Source: Vulcanimicrobiota bacterium (GTDB taxonomy: Bacteria; Vulcanimicrobiota; Vulcanimicrobiia; Vulcanimicrobiales; Vulcanimicrobiaceae). From it: a stretch of DNA of 64,000 nucleotides. Positions 36,146-49,107 of the stretch are shown in pieces; position 1 is the first letter of the stretch; the number at the start of each line of letters is the position of its first letter. The stretch spans positions 1-64,000 of the forward strand of contig PLLF01000065.1 in NCBI GenBank assembly GCA_003140855.1, read 5' to 3'. Below the pieces are notes generated by a model, which saw nothing but the letters and a program-made list of their open reading frames with translations, searched no databases and was not told where the DNA came from. Position numbers and translations under genes: made by a program.

Positions 36146-38892
36146 TTCAATACGCCGGCAGCTTCAAGGCCATCGACCGCTTGCCCGTCGGCGATCGCTC
36201 CTACTCTTATATAAGACTGGCAGCGCTCCAGGATGCGGGCATCGCAAATCTCGCCCAGCTGCCGTTTTCTCTGAAGATTTTGCTCGAGAATCTGCTGCGC
36301 TTCGAAGACGGCGTTTCGGTGGAACGCGCCGACGTTGAAGCGCTGGCGCGCTGGCACCCGAGCCAGCGAAGCGATCGCGAAATCGCATTCCGTCCCGCGC
36401 GCGTCTTGCTGCAAGATTTTACGGGCGTTCCGGCGGTGGTCGATCTGGCCGCGATGCGCGATGCGATGGCGGAGATGGGCGGAGATCCCAAGGCGATCAA
36501 TCCGCTGCAGCCCGTCGAGCTGGTGATCGATCATTCGGTGCAAGTCGATGCGTTTGGATCGAGCAAGGCTTTTGCAGAGAACGCGCGCCTGGAGTTCGCG
36601 CGCAACCGCGAGCGTTATGCCTTCTTGAAATGGGGCCAGGAAGTATTGCACAATTTCCGCGCCGTTCCGCCGGATACCGGAATCGTGCATCAGGTGAACA
36701 TCGAGTTCTTGGCGCGCGTCGTATTCGGCGCCGGGGGAGCTGGGATCGACGGAAGCACGTTGGCCTTCGCGTATCCCGACACTGTCGTAGGTACTGACTC
36801 GCACACCACGATGGTCAACGGTTTGGGAGTTCTTGCGTGGGGTGTCGGCGGTATCGAGGCAGAGGCGGCGATGCTAGGACAGCCGATCACGATGCTGATC
36901 CCCGACGTTATCGGTTTCCGGCTGGAAGGAAAGCTCAAACCCGGAGTTACCGCCACCGATTTGGTTTTGACCGTAACGAACATGCTACGCAAGAAAGGCG
37001 TCGTCGGTAAATTCGTCGAGTTTTACGGCCGCGGCCTTTCGAATCTTCCGGTCGTCGATCGCGTGACCATCGGAAACATGTCGCCGGAATACGGATCGAC
37101 GTGCGCGATCTTTCCGATCGACACGCAAACGCTGGATTATCTCCGCCTGACCGGGCGCGGGCCCGAGCAGATCGCGCTGGTTGAAGCTTACGCGAAAGCG
37201 CAAGATCTCTTCCGTACGGACGAAACGCCTGATCCGTTGTTCAGCGACACGCTCGAACTCGATCTTGGCACGGTCGAAACGAGTTTGGCGGGACCGCGCC
37301 GCCCGCAGGATCGCGTCGCGCTGTACGACGTAAAACGCACGTTCAACATCGCGCTGGGGGAATGGCAAGCCCTGCGCGACGCAAAGCCTGGCAGCAACGA
37401 CGCGCGCATGGAGAGCGAAGGCGGTATGGGCACAGCGGTCGCCGTGAAGCCAAAAACGGAAATCGCCGACGGCTCGGTTGTGATCGCCGCAATCACGAGC
37501 TGCACGAACACCAGCAACCCCAACGTGCTGATCGGCGCCGGACTGCTCGCGCGCAACGCGCTGAAACGCGGGCTGAAAACAAAACCGTGGGTCAAGACGT
37601 CGCTCGCGCCCGGCTCGAAGGTCGTGACCGAATACCTCAAGCGAGCCGGCTTGCAAAAATACTTGGATCAGCTCGGCTTTTATCTGGTCGGATACGGCTG
37701 CACGACCTGCATCGGGAACAGCGGGCCGCTACCGCTCGAGATTGCAGAAGCGGTGGCCGAACAAGATGCGATCGTGGCGGCGGTGCTTTCGGGAAACCGC
37801 AACTTCGAAGGGCGCATTCACCCGCAAGTTCGCGCGAATTATTTGGCTTCGCCGCCGCTGGTGGTGGCATATGCGCTGGCCGGCCGCATGGACATCGATC
37901 TTACGACCGAGCCTTTAGGTGCGGACGAAGCCGGCAAGCCGGTCTATTTAAAAGATATCTGGCCCGACGATGCGGAGATCTCGCAGGTCATCGCCGAAGC
38001 GATCAGCGACGAACTCTTTAAGGCCAACTATCGCAACGTGTTCGCGGGCGATGAGAATTGGGCGAAGCTGCACGTGCCCGCCGGCGAACGGTATGCCTGG
38101 GATCCGAAGTCCGAATACGTCAAGCGGCCGCCCTATTTCGAACGCATGCCGGCCGAACCGCCGCCGCTGAGCGACGTGCGCGGTGCGCGCGTGCTGGTCA
38201 TGGTGGGCGACAGCGTGACGACCGATCACATCTCGCCGGCAGGCAACATCGCGCGCAACAGTCCCGCCGCCAAGTATTTGATGGAACACGGAATCGAGCC
38301 GCCCGATTTCAATTCCTATGGTGCGCGGCGCGGAAATCACGAAGTGATGATGCGCGGCACATTTGCCAACGTACGCTTGCGGAATCTATTGGTTCCCGTC
38401 GAAGGCGGATACACGCGCTTGTTGCCGTCCGGTGAGCAGATGTCGATCTACGATGCGGCAATGCGCTACAAAGCCGAAAACGTTGCGCTGCTGGTGCTGG
38501 CCGGCAAGGAGTACGGCTCGGGATCTTCGCGCGATTGGGCCGCCAAGGGTCCGCATCTCTTGGGCATCAAGGCCGTGCTGGCCGAATCGTTCGAGCGGAT
38601 TCATCGCAGCAATTTGATCGGCATGGGCATTTTGCCGCTCGAATTCATCGGCGGCGCGGATCGTTCGACGTACGCGCTCACGGGTGAAGAAGTGTACGAC
38701 ATTACGGGCTACAGCGAAGGAATCAGGCCCGGCATGCACGTGGACGTCCGCGTCACCGGCCCGCACGATCGTTTCCTCGATTTCAAAGTGCTGCTGCGGA
38801 TCGACACACCCAACGAAGCGGAGTATTTCCGGCACGGCGGCGTGCTGCAGTTCGTGCTGCGCCAGTTACGCTCGCGCCGCCCAACCGCGTGA
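36142..38892 (+). CDS. acnA: aconitate hydratase A
   Basis: This is about 916 aa from GTG 36142. It interconverts citrate, cis-aconitate and isocitrate in the TCA cycle. The [4Fe-4S] ligands are visible in ITSCTNTSNP and GCTTCIGNSGP; the swivel domain contains KEYGSGSSRDWAAKG. An ATG at 36034 would lie far inside rnd and is rejected. It is co-transcribed with rnd and the TMEM175-like gene through 4-bp overlaps. Confidence 0.95.
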   Translation: MIQYAGSFKAIDRLPVGDRSYSYIRLAALQDAGIANLAQLPFSLKILLENLLRFEDGVSVERADVEALARWHPSQRSDREIAFRPARVLLQDFTGVPAVVDLAAMRDAMAEMGGDPKAINPLQPVELVIDHSVQVDAFGSSKAFAENARLEFARNRERYAFLKWGQEVLHNFRAVPPDTGIVHQVNIEFLARVVFGAGGAGIDGSTLAFAYPDTVVGTDSHTTMVNGLGVLAWGVGGIEAEAAMLGQPITMLIPDVIGFRLEGKLKPGVTATDLVLTVTNMLRKKGVVGKFVEFYGRGLSNLPVVDRVTIGNMSPEYGSTCAIFPIDTQTLDYLRLTGRGPEQIALVEAYAKAQDLFRTDETPDPLFSDTLELDLGTVETSLAGPRRPQDRVALYDVKRTFNIALGEWQALRDAKPGSNDARMESEGGMGTAVAVKPKTEIADGSVVIAAITSCTNTSNPNVLIGAGLLARNALKRGLKTKPWVKTSLAPGSKVVTEYLKRAGLQKYLDQLGFYLVGYGCTTCIGNSGPLPLEIAEAVAEQDAIVAAVLSGNRNFEGRIHPQVRANYLASPPLVVAYALAGRMDIDLTTEPLGADEAGKPVYLKDIWPDDAEISQVIAEAISDELFKANYRNVFAGDENWAKLHVPAGERYAWDPKSEYVKRPPYFERMPAEPPPLSDVRGARVLVMVGDSVTTDHISPAGNIARNSPAAKYLMEHGIEPPDFNSYGARRGNHEVMMRGTFANVRLRNLLVPVEGGYTRLLPSGEQMSIYDAAMRYKAENVALLVLAGKEYGSGSSRDWAAKGPHLLGIKAVLAESFERIHRSNLIGMGILPLEFIGGADRSTYALTGEEVYDITGYSEGIRPGMHVDVRVTGPHDRFLDFKVLLRIDTPNEAEYFRHGGVLQFVLRQLRSRRPTA

Positions 38893-39434
38893 ACGAATCC
38901 AAGGACGAAACCGAACAGCGGCTTATTCGCCGGCTGGAGTCGTTCTCCGACATCATCATCGGTTTTAGTTTGGCGCAGCTCGCGCTCAGTTTGACGATTC
39001 CCAAGAACGGCGCCCTTGGGTTACTCGAGAATCCCGCGCCGCTGATCGCATTTGTCATTACATTCACGATCGTATGCGGCATGTGGTGGGCCCATCATAA
39101 GCTCTTCGTTCATTATTTCGTGCCGATTCCAGTCATGGTCATACTGAACTTCGTGACCCTCGCCGGCGTGAGCTTCGCGGTTTACAGCGTACAGTTGATG
39201 CTGCATGCCGGGACACCAGCGACACCCGGACATCCGGCCATTCCCGGTCACGCATCGCTGGATTTTGCTTTTTATGAATGGTCGCTCGCGGTCGTATACG
39301 TGCTGCTCGCCGTCCAATATTTCTATGGATGGACGGTGCGGCGGAAGCTCGTGCCGCCGGGAATCGCCGATCGTGGCTTACGTGCAGCGCTCCTGCTCGG
39401 CGGAATCGGCATTACCTTCGGTGTTGTCCGGTAA
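38889..39434 (+). CDS. TMEM175-like potassium channel, 3' end apparently frameshifted
   Basis: This 181-aa product has hydrophobic helices and the TMEM175 N-terminal R-x3-FSD motif (RLESFSDIIIGFSL). It starts at GTG 38889, overlapping the acnA stop. The frame ends at LLLGGIGITFGVVR without the usual last helix. A helix-like stretch with GYLIVAYAVPLRLL lies just downstream in another frame (39458-39541), so one indel near 39430 may have split the gene. As it stands it is probably truncated. Confidence 0.75.
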   Translation: MNESKDETEQRLIRRLESFSDIIIGFSLAQLALSLTIPKNGALGLLENPAPLIAFVITFTIVCGMWWAHHKLFVHYFVPIPVMVILNFVTLAGVSFAVYSVQLMLHAGTPATPGHPAIPGHASLDFAFYEWSLAVVYVLLAVQYFYGWTVRRKLVPPGIADRGLRAALLLGGIGITFGVVR

Positions 39435-39536
39435 TATCGGTGCGCGATGGCGTCCGCGTGAGTGGGCTGCAGTACATCGGCTACTTGATCGTCGCGTACG
39501 CAGTTCCGTTACGCTTGCTATTTCGTTACTTAGAAT

Positions 39537-40775
39537 CTAGACGAGCGCCCGGCGCAAATCGGCTAGCACCGTAGCCAGGTAGGCCGCGAAACGCGCTGCC
39601 GATGCGCCGTCGATCACGCGGTGATCGTACGATAACGAAAGCGGCTGGATCAAGCGCGGAACGAACTGCTCGCCGTCCCACAGGGGCCGCACGGCAGCGC
39701 GGCACGCGCCGAGGATCGCCACTTCGGGAGCGTTGATGATCGGCGTGAAGTACGTCCCGCCGATGCTTCCGAGGCTGGAAATCGTAAACGTGCCGCCTTG
39801 CATTTCGGCGGACGTGAGCTTTCCTTCCCGCGCTTTGGCGGCGAGATCGGAAGTCTCTTTAGCCAGATCCGCGATGCCCTTGCGATCGGCTTGCTTTATG
39901 ACCGGCACGAGCAAACCGTCCGGCGTATCGGCAGCGAACCCGATGTTGTAATATTTTTTGTACACGAGCTCGCCGCCGTCGAGCGAACTGTTGAAATCCG
40001 GGAACCGCTTGAGCGCGGCTACCGCGGCTTTGATCAAGAACGCCAGCATCGTAACCTTGATGCCGCGCTTGCCGAGCTCCGCATTGAGTTCTTTACGAAA
40101 CTCTTCGAGGTCGGTGACGTCGGCGTCGTCGTCTTGGGTCACGTGCGGAATCGTCACCCAATTGCGTTGCAAGACCGGGCCGGAGATTTTTTTGATGCGC
40201 GAGAGCGGTTTGCGTTCGATCTCACCGTATTGCGCGTAGTCGATCTTCGGCATCGGCGCCAATTGTAAGCCGCCCGCGCCCGTGCGAGCTCCACCATCTC
40301 GCACTGCACTTTTCACGAAATTCTGAACGTCTTCGCGCGTGACGCGCCCATTTGGTCCGCTCGGCGCGACCGCATGCAAATCAACGCCGAGCTCACGCGC
40401 GAACCGGCGAATGGAAGGACTCGCGTGCACGGAACCGTTTTCACCCGCGCGGCTTTCCGCAGCCGCGGGCGCAGCTTTAGGAACTTCCGCGGCAGGCGCA
40501 ACTTTGGGAGAGTCAGCCTGTGGTGCCGGCGCGTTTTCCGTTTGCGCGGGCTCGAGTGTCGCGATGATCGAGCCTTTTGAAACTTTGTCACCGACCTTCA
40601 CGCGCACGTCACCGAGCACGCCGTCGGCGGTCGCCGGCACTTCCAGCGCGGCTTTTTCGGACTCGAGCGTGATCAGTGAATCGTTCTTCTTGACCTTGTC
40701 GCCCGGCTTGACCAGTACTTCGATAACGAGAATGTCTTTGAAGTCACCGATATCCGGAATTTTTAGTTCGATCAC
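39537..40775 (-). CDS. aceF: dihydrolipoamide acetyltransferase, E2 of pyruvate dehydrogenase
   Basis: This 412-aa protein has one lipoyl domain (about 1-75) with lipoylated Lys in ESEKAALEVP, then a Pro/Ala linker. A peripheral-subunit-binding domain follows (SPSIRRFARELGVDL). The acyltransferase domain ends with the catalytic DHRVIDGASAARF. It accepts acetyl from E1 and passes it to CoA. It overlaps aceE by 4 bp. No E3 (lpd) gene is in the window. Confidence 0.93.
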   Translation of the reverse strand: MIELKIPDIGDFKDILVIEVLVKPGDKVKKNDSLITLESEKAALEVPATADGVLGDVRVKVGDKVSKGSIIATLEPAQTENAPAPQADSPKVAPAAEVPKAAPAAAESRAGENGSVHASPSIRRFARELGVDLHAVAPSGPNGRVTREDVQNFVKSAVRDGGARTGAGGLQLAPMPKIDYAQYGEIERKPLSRIKKISGPVLQRNWVTIPHVTQDDDADVTDLEEFRKELNAELGKRGIKVTMLAFLIKAAVAALKRFPDFNSSLDGGELVYKKYYNIGFAADTPDGLLVPVIKQADRKGIADLAKETSDLAAKAREGKLTSAEMQGGTFTISSLGSIGGTYFTPIINAPEVAILGACRAAVRPLWDGEQFVPRLIQPLSLSYDHRVIDGASAARFAAYLATVLADLRRALV

Positions 40776-43459
40776 ACGGTCACCGGATTGGGCTTCTCCG
40801 GGTTGAGTCCGTACTTCTTGATCGCGGCCGTTACCACTCCAGGTTTGATTCTACCGTCATCGGCCAGCGCTTTCAGCGCCGCGACGGCCACATAGTAACG
40901 GTTGACCTCGAAGAACTCGCGCAGCTTGCGGCGCAGATCGCTGCGCCCGAAACCGTCGGTGCCGAGCGTGACGTAACGGCGATCGAGATACGGACGAATT
41001 TGGTCTGCGAACGTCCGGATGTAATCCGTGGAGGCGATTGCCGGACCTTCGCGGCCGTGCAAACACTGCGCGACATAGGATTGGCGCGGTTTCTCTTCGG
41101 GATGCACGAGATTCCAACGTTCGGCGCCGATGCCGTCCCGGCGCAGTTCGTTGAAGCTGGTGACGCTCCACACGTCGGCGGCTACGCCGAAATCGGCTGC
41201 GAGCAGTTCAGCGGCGGCCTCGACCTCGCGCAAAATTGCGCCCGATCCAAGCAACTGGACCCTGCCGTTCTTTCCGGCAACACCCTCATGCAACAAATAC
41301 ATGCCGCGCAGAATGCCTTTTTCGACGCCTTTGGGCATGTCGGGATGGCGGTAGTTTTCGTTCATGACCGTGATGTAGTAGTAGACGTCTTCTTGGTCGT
41401 GCAGCATCCGGCGCAAACCGTCTTGGATGATTACCGCCAATTCGTACGCATAGGTCGGATCGTACGAGACGCAGTTTGGAATAAATGAAGCGAAAACTTG
41501 GCTGTGCCCGTCTTCGTGCTGCAGTCCCTCGCCGTTCAGCGTCGTGCGGCCCGACGTGCCGCCGATGAGAAAGCCGCGCGTGCGCGAGTCCGCTGCCGCC
41601 CACGCGAGATCGCCGACACGCTGAAAACCAAACATTGAATAGAAGGTATAAAACGGCACCATCTGTACGCCGTACGTCGAGTATGACGTGCCCGCTGCAA
41701 TCCACGACGAGATCGCGCCGGCTTCGTTGATGCCTTCTTGCAGAATCTGTCCTTGTTTGTCTTCGCGGTACCACATCAGCTGGTCGGCGTCTTGCGGGTG
41801 ATAGAGCTGTCCGACCGACGAGTAGATGCCGAGTTGGCGGAACATGCCTTCCATGCCGAAGGTGCGCGATTCGTCGGCGACGATCGGCACGAGCCGCGGC
41901 CCGAGGGTCTTATCTTTGATCAGCGCGCTCAATATGCGCCCGAACGCCATGGTCGACGAGATCTCGCGGTCGCCCGTGCTCTTCAATTGCGCATCAAATG
42001 CCGATAGCGGCGGAACTTCAAGCGCTTCGGCTTTCGTGCGTCGCGACGGAATGTAGCCGCGCCGTTTGACCAAATCGCGCAGGTACTTCATCTCCGGCGT
42101 ATTTTCCGCCGGCCGGAAAAACGGCAACTGTTCGACTTGATCGTCCGGAATCGGCAGGTGAAAGCGGTCGCGAAACGCGCGCATCGATTCCACTTTCATT
42201 TTCTTGGCTTGGTGCGCGATGTTCTGCGCTTCGCCGGATTCACCCATCCCATAGCCTTTGATGGTCTTGGCAAGGATGACGGTCGGTTGGCCTTTGTGCG
42301 CAACGGCGGCCGCGTACGCTGCGTAGACTTTGCGCGGATCGTGGCCGCCGCGTTGTAACGCCCAAATGTCGTCGTCGCTCATGTGCGCGACGAGTTCCGC
42401 CGTCTCGGGATAGCGATTGAAAAACTTTTCGCGCACGAAGCGCCCGTTGTTGGCTTTGAACGTTTGATAGTCGCCGTCGACGCACTCGCTCATCACCTGA
42501 ACGAGCTTGCCGCTATGATCGCGCTCGAGCAGCGGATCCCAGTTGCTGCCCCAGATCACTTTGATTACATTCCAGCCCGCCCCCTTAAAGTCGGTTTCGA
42601 GTTCCTGAATGATCTTGCCGTTGCCGCGGACGGGACCGTCAAGACGCTGGAGATTGCAATTGACGACCCAAATCAAGTTGTCGAGTTTCTCGCGCGCCGC
42701 CAGCGCGATTGCACCCATCGATTCGGGTTCGTCCATTTCGCCATCGCCCAAAAACGCCCACACTTTGCGATCGCCCGCCTCGATGATGCCGCGGTCGTTC
42801 AGATAATGCATGAAGCGCGCTTGGTAGATCGACATGATCGGCCCCAAGCCCATCGAGACCGTCGGGAACTGCCAGAAGTCCGGCATCAGCCAAGGATGCG
42901 GATAGGACGAGAGGCCTTTTCCGTCAACCTCGCGCCGGAAATTTTCGAGCTGCTCGGCGGTGATGCGGCCTTCGATAAAGGCGCGGGCGTAGAATCCGGG
43001 CGCAGAGTGTCCTTGAAAGTACACGAGATCGCCGAGTGTCTTTTCCGACGGAGCCCGAAAAAAATAATTGAAGCCGACGTCGTACAGCGTTGCCGCGGAA
43101 GCAAAGCTTGCGACGTGGCCGCCGAGTTCGGAGGATTCTTTGTTCGCGCGCGCGACCATGGCCATCGCGTTCCAGCGCACATAGTGGCGGATGCGCGTCT
43201 CGAGCTCGTCGTTGCCCGGCATCGGCTGCTGCTCGGCCGTGGGAATAGTGTTGACGTACGGCGTCGATAATCCGAGCGAGACGTGTGCGCCGCCGCGCTG
43301 CGCGGCTTCGACGATCGCGCCGATCAGCTCTTGTGCGCGAGCCGGTCCTTCATGTGCGAGGACACCTTGAATAGCTTCTACCCACTCGCGCGTTTCTTCC
43401 GAGTCGGGCTGCGTGGACGAGGCTGCCGGAGCGGCCTGGTCCTCCGCCGTTGTACTCAT
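40772..43459 (-). CDS. aceE: pyruvate dehydrogenase E1, homodimeric type
   Basis: This 895-aa enzyme decarboxylates pyruvate with TPP and loads acetyl onto E2. It has the TPP/Mg motif GDGEMDEPESMG and the downstream NLQRLDGPV. Family length and the large C-terminal domain match the AceE class of Gammaproteobacteria-type E1. It is the first gene of the aceEF pair; its ATG (43457-43459) overlaps the stop of the exporter gene upstream by 4 bp. Confidence 0.95.
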   Translation of the reverse strand: MSTTAEDQAAPAASSTQPDSEETREWVEAIQGVLAHEGPARAQELIGAIVEAAQRGGAHVSLGLSTPYVNTIPTAEQQPMPGNDELETRIRHYVRWNAMAMVARANKESSELGGHVASFASAATLYDVGFNYFFRAPSEKTLGDLVYFQGHSAPGFYARAFIEGRITAEQLENFRREVDGKGLSSYPHPWLMPDFWQFPTVSMGLGPIMSIYQARFMHYLNDRGIIEAGDRKVWAFLGDGEMDEPESMGAIALAAREKLDNLIWVVNCNLQRLDGPVRGNGKIIQELETDFKGAGWNVIKVIWGSNWDPLLERDHSGKLVQVMSECVDGDYQTFKANNGRFVREKFFNRYPETAELVAHMSDDDIWALQRGGHDPRKVYAAYAAAVAHKGQPTVILAKTIKGYGMGESGEAQNIAHQAKKMKVESMRAFRDRFHLPIPDDQVEQLPFFRPAENTPEMKYLRDLVKRRGYIPSRRTKAEALEVPPLSAFDAQLKSTGDREISSTMAFGRILSALIKDKTLGPRLVPIVADESRTFGMEGMFRQLGIYSSVGQLYHPQDADQLMWYREDKQGQILQEGINEAGAISSWIAAGTSYSTYGVQMVPFYTFYSMFGFQRVGDLAWAAADSRTRGFLIGGTSGRTTLNGEGLQHEDGHSQVFASFIPNCVSYDPTYAYELAVIIQDGLRRMLHDQEDVYYYITVMNENYRHPDMPKGVEKGILRGMYLLHEGVAGKNGRVQLLGSGAILREVEAAAELLAADFGVAADVWSVTSFNELRRDGIGAERWNLVHPEEKPRQSYVAQCLHGREGPAIASTDYIRTFADQIRPYLDRRYVTLGTDGFGRSDLRRKLREFFEVNRYYVAVAALKALADDGRIKPGVVTAAIKKYGLNPEKPNPVTV

Positions 43460-44397
43460 ACGGCCGCCTTCACCTCATAGCGGGCCTCTCCCCGCCGCTC
43501 CTCGCGTATGAAAATACCGATGGCGCCCAAGACGAGCAAGCCGCCGGCGACGGCGATCGCGGTAAGGCGTTCGTTGAATATCGCCAGCGCGAGCAGCGCC
43601 GCGACGACCGGCTCGACCAGCGTAGTGAATGCAACGGCGCTCGCGCTGAACCAGCGAAGCGCCGCGTTCATCGCCGTATGTCCCAGCAACTGCGAGACGA
43701 GGGCCATCGCGATGATTCCGCCCCACGCGACGCCGTCGTTGAGCGGAGGCGGCGGCTGACGGGTTGCGATCGCCGCGACGACGAGCGCGAGGGCCGCCCA
43801 TGTATAGGTTTGCGTGACGATCGCGCGCGTGCCGAACGATGCGCGCACCTCCCGTATCAAAATGAAGTAGACGGCGATTCCGATCGCGCCGGCGATCGCG
43901 AGGCTCGCGCCGAGAACGGCGTGTCCCGGAATGGGCGGCGGCGTCGCGGTGAATCCGACGACCATCACGAGCCCGGCCGCGGCGGCCGCGAAACTGAAGA
44001 AGGCCGGCGCCGAGAGTTTGAGACCGCGCGCGACCGCATCGTACAGCGCGGTCCAAATGGGCGTCGTCGCAACCAGTAACGTCGATATTGCCACCGAGGT
44101 GTATTGCAGCGACCAAATCCACGCTGCGAAATGGATCGCAAGCGCCAGTCCCGCCACGGCAAAGATCGCGCGGTCGCGGCCTGACATTTTGATGCGCTCG
44201 CGCGGCCTGCGGATCGCCGCCAGCGCCAGCAGGGCAATCGCCGCAATCGTCAGGCGCGACGCCGAGACGGCGATCGGGCCCGCGCCGGTCAGCGCAAAGC
44301 GCGCGAATATCGCTGCCGCGCCGACGGCGATCTGCGCCACCATCAGAACGAAGTACGGGCGAAGGCTTGCTTCGCGTGGCGCTGAACGCTTTGTCAT
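43456..44397 (-). CDS. EamA/DMT-family exporter
   Basis: This is a membrane protein of about 313 aa from ATG 44397 with ten hydrophobic helices in two EamA repeats. The second repeat shows LVSQLLGHTAMNAALRW and EPVVAALLALAIFNERL. It is likely an amino acid or metabolite exporter. An ATG at 44412 is equally possible. Its start codon overlaps that of the divergent sensor gene (CATG, 44395-44398). It ends 4 bp inside aceE. Confidence 0.82.
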   Translation of the reverse strand: MTKRSAPREASLRPYFVLMVAQIAVGAAAIFARFALTGAGPIAVSASRLTIAAIALLALAAIRRPRERIKMSGRDRAIFAVAGLALAIHFAAWIWSLQYTSVAISTLLVATTPIWTALYDAVARGLKLSAPAFFSFAAAAAGLVMVVGFTATPPPIPGHAVLGASLAIAGAIGIAVYFILIREVRASFGTRAIVTQTYTWAALALVVAAIATRQPPPPLNDGVAWGGIIAMALVSQLLGHTAMNAALRWFSASAVAFTTLVEPVVAALLALAIFNERLTAIAVAGGLLVLGAIGIFIREERRGEARYEVKAAV

Positions 44398-46093
44398 GCG
44401 GCGATTTTTCATCGTGCTATTGGGTCTGGCGATAATGTCGGTCGTCGTCTTCCAATACTGGCACCCGCTGACGTTCACGACCGGCATCGGTTTGGCTCCT
44501 AGGCCGGCTCCGGGCCAGCCCGGGTGGTTCTTGGCCGATCATCCTCGGGCCGGATCGGGTGTGCGCAAGGGCGATCTGGTAAATACAGGCGCCCTCGCTA
44601 CCGTGCAGTCGTACCGCTTGAGATCCGCGGCTCACGGATACCACGTGACGGTGCGAGTGCGGCGCGGAGGGTCAGAATTTCCGGTGCGGCTGACCGCCAA
44701 ATTTCCAGCGCCTATCCCTGTCGACTGGGTCGAGCTGCTGACCGACTTTGTGTGGATCGGACTGGCCACGGTCATCGCCGCGCGTAAGCCGAACGCGATG
44801 ACGGTTTCGTTCTTGGCATTTACGGCGTTCCTGGTGAATTTCGTTCCGGCCGTCTCGTCATTTGGATTCTTGAACGATGCCGCGTTTGCGGTCGCTGCTT
44901 ATGTATTACCACCACTCATCGCAACGTTTCCAAATTTCTTCCTAGCGCTGTTTGCGGTATATTTTCCGTCGGGCCTGAACAGGCCGTGGCGGCGTTACGC
45001 ATCCTATGCAATTTACGTTGCAATGACGATCGTGCTCATCTCGGATGCGATCTTGTTGCCGCGCGGCGTGTTGCCTTTCAGCGACGTGCTGGCTCTTACC
45101 GAGATTTGGATCATGGCGCTTGGCGTCTTTGCGATTGCGATTGCTTCTTACGTTCAGGCGACTGCAGCAGAACGGCCCCGGATCGGGCTCGTGCTTGCGG
45201 GGTTGACGATTTCACTCGGAGCGACGACGATATTCGATTCGTACTTCATCGTGTCGTCGGGCCCCATAAACGTTGCCTTTGTAGACGCGATGCGTATCGT
45301 GAGCGTCGCGCTGCCGCTTTCGGTAGCATATGCCGTGCTGCGGTACCGCGTAATCGACATCGGGTTCGCCCTGAACCGGACGGCAGCGTATGGCATCACT
45401 TCCGTGCTGCTGATTGCGCTGTTCGCAGCGCTCGAGTGGGCTGCGGAGCGATTCATCGCGACAACGAACCACGTCGAAAGCGCGCTCATCGATTTGGCGA
45501 TCGCGCTGATCGTTGTCTTTTCGTTCAGGTTCGTCCACCTCCGCGTCGATCGCGCGGTCGACAACCTGCTCTTCCGAAAGCGTCACGAAGACGAGGCCGC
45601 TCTGCGCCGCTTTGAAGAGAACGCCCATTTTTACACGGATCCGCACGCTCTGCTGCGCGACGCGCTCGCAGTGATAAAAAAGCGGTGCGAGGTGGCATCG
45701 GCGGCGATCTACTTGCGGACCGACGCGGGCTACGAGCCGGCAGGGTCGTCGTTCGCGGCCCCCAGCGCCGTCGATCCGAACGATGCCGCGCTTGTGGACG
45801 TCCGTGCGCACCGAGCCGTCGTGGATTTGACCGAACAGCATAGCTCCGTGCCGGGCATTCGCTTATATCCTATGCTGGTCGCGGCAGACTTAGCCGGATT
45901 CTTGACCATCGGCGAGCGCGATGGCTTCGAAGAAATGCCCGCCGATATTGACCGCGCTCTGACGTCGCTCGTGATCTCCCTGGCGCATTCGCTCCACGCA
46001 CTGAAACATGCCGAGAAAGAGGCGGAGATAAACCGGCTGCGCGACCAGCTCGCCTCGCTTTCACTCAAAGGAATCCAAGCGCAGTTCGGGTAG
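44396..46093 (+). CDS. multi-helix membrane sensor with PDZ-like loop and GAF domain
   Basis: This is about 565 aa from ATG 44396. One N-terminal helix is followed by a PDZ-like extracytoplasmic stretch (about 30-105), then seven or so membrane helices (about 115-380). Next comes a cytoplasmic GAF-like domain (from about 420) and a C-terminal coiled-coil (ALKHAEKEAEINRLRDQL). The layout matches membrane histidine kinases or PP2C phosphatases, but no HATPase, PP2C or GGDEF domain is present. So it is a sensor without its output domain, which may act by protein contact. Longer upstream starts are antisense to the exporter. Confidence 0.7.
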   Translation: MRRFFIVLLGLAIMSVVVFQYWHPLTFTTGIGLAPRPAPGQPGWFLADHPRAGSGVRKGDLVNTGALATVQSYRLRSAAHGYHVTVRVRRGGSEFPVRLTAKFPAPIPVDWVELLTDFVWIGLATVIAARKPNAMTVSFLAFTAFLVNFVPAVSSFGFLNDAAFAVAAYVLPPLIATFPNFFLALFAVYFPSGLNRPWRRYASYAIYVAMTIVLISDAILLPRGVLPFSDVLALTEIWIMALGVFAIAIASYVQATAAERPRIGLVLAGLTISLGATTIFDSYFIVSSGPINVAFVDAMRIVSVALPLSVAYAVLRYRVIDIGFALNRTAAYGITSVLLIALFAALEWAAERFIATTNHVESALIDLAIALIVVFSFRFVHLRVDRAVDNLLFRKRHEDEAALRRFEENAHFYTDPHALLRDALAVIKKRCEVASAAIYLRTDAGYEPAGSSFAAPSAVDPNDAALVDVRAHRAVVDLTEQHSSVPGIRLYPMLVAADLAGFLTIGERDGFEEMPADIDRALTSLVISLAHSLHALKHAEKEAEINRLRDQLASLSLKGIQAQFG

Positions 46094-46102
46094 TCGCGTA
46101 TT

Positions 46103-46178
46103 ACGCGGGAGCTTGAGTGCTGAGAGGGCAGATTTGCCGACCGCCGTCACCTGATGCGGGTAATGCCGCCGGAGGAAG
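46103..46178 (+). promoter_or_regulatory. TPP riboswitch (THI element) upstream of thiC
   Basis: The conserved core is present: GGGAGCTTG, CTGAGAGGGC, GACCG, ACCTGATGCGGGTAATGCC and CGGAGGAAG. The 3' stem strand contains the GGAGGA that serves as Shine-Dalgarno for thiC ATG 46185. So TPP binding should block ribosome access rather than only terminate transcription. Confidence 0.96.
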
Positions 46179-46181
46179 TAG

Positions 46182-49107
<2,926 letters not shown>

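Noticed and set aside
42383-43270. 295-aa frame antisense to aceE
   Set aside because: Shadow of aceE codon structure.
43931-44395. N-terminal extension of the GAF sensor
   Set aside because: Antisense to the exporter; the signal-anchor begins at ATG 44396.
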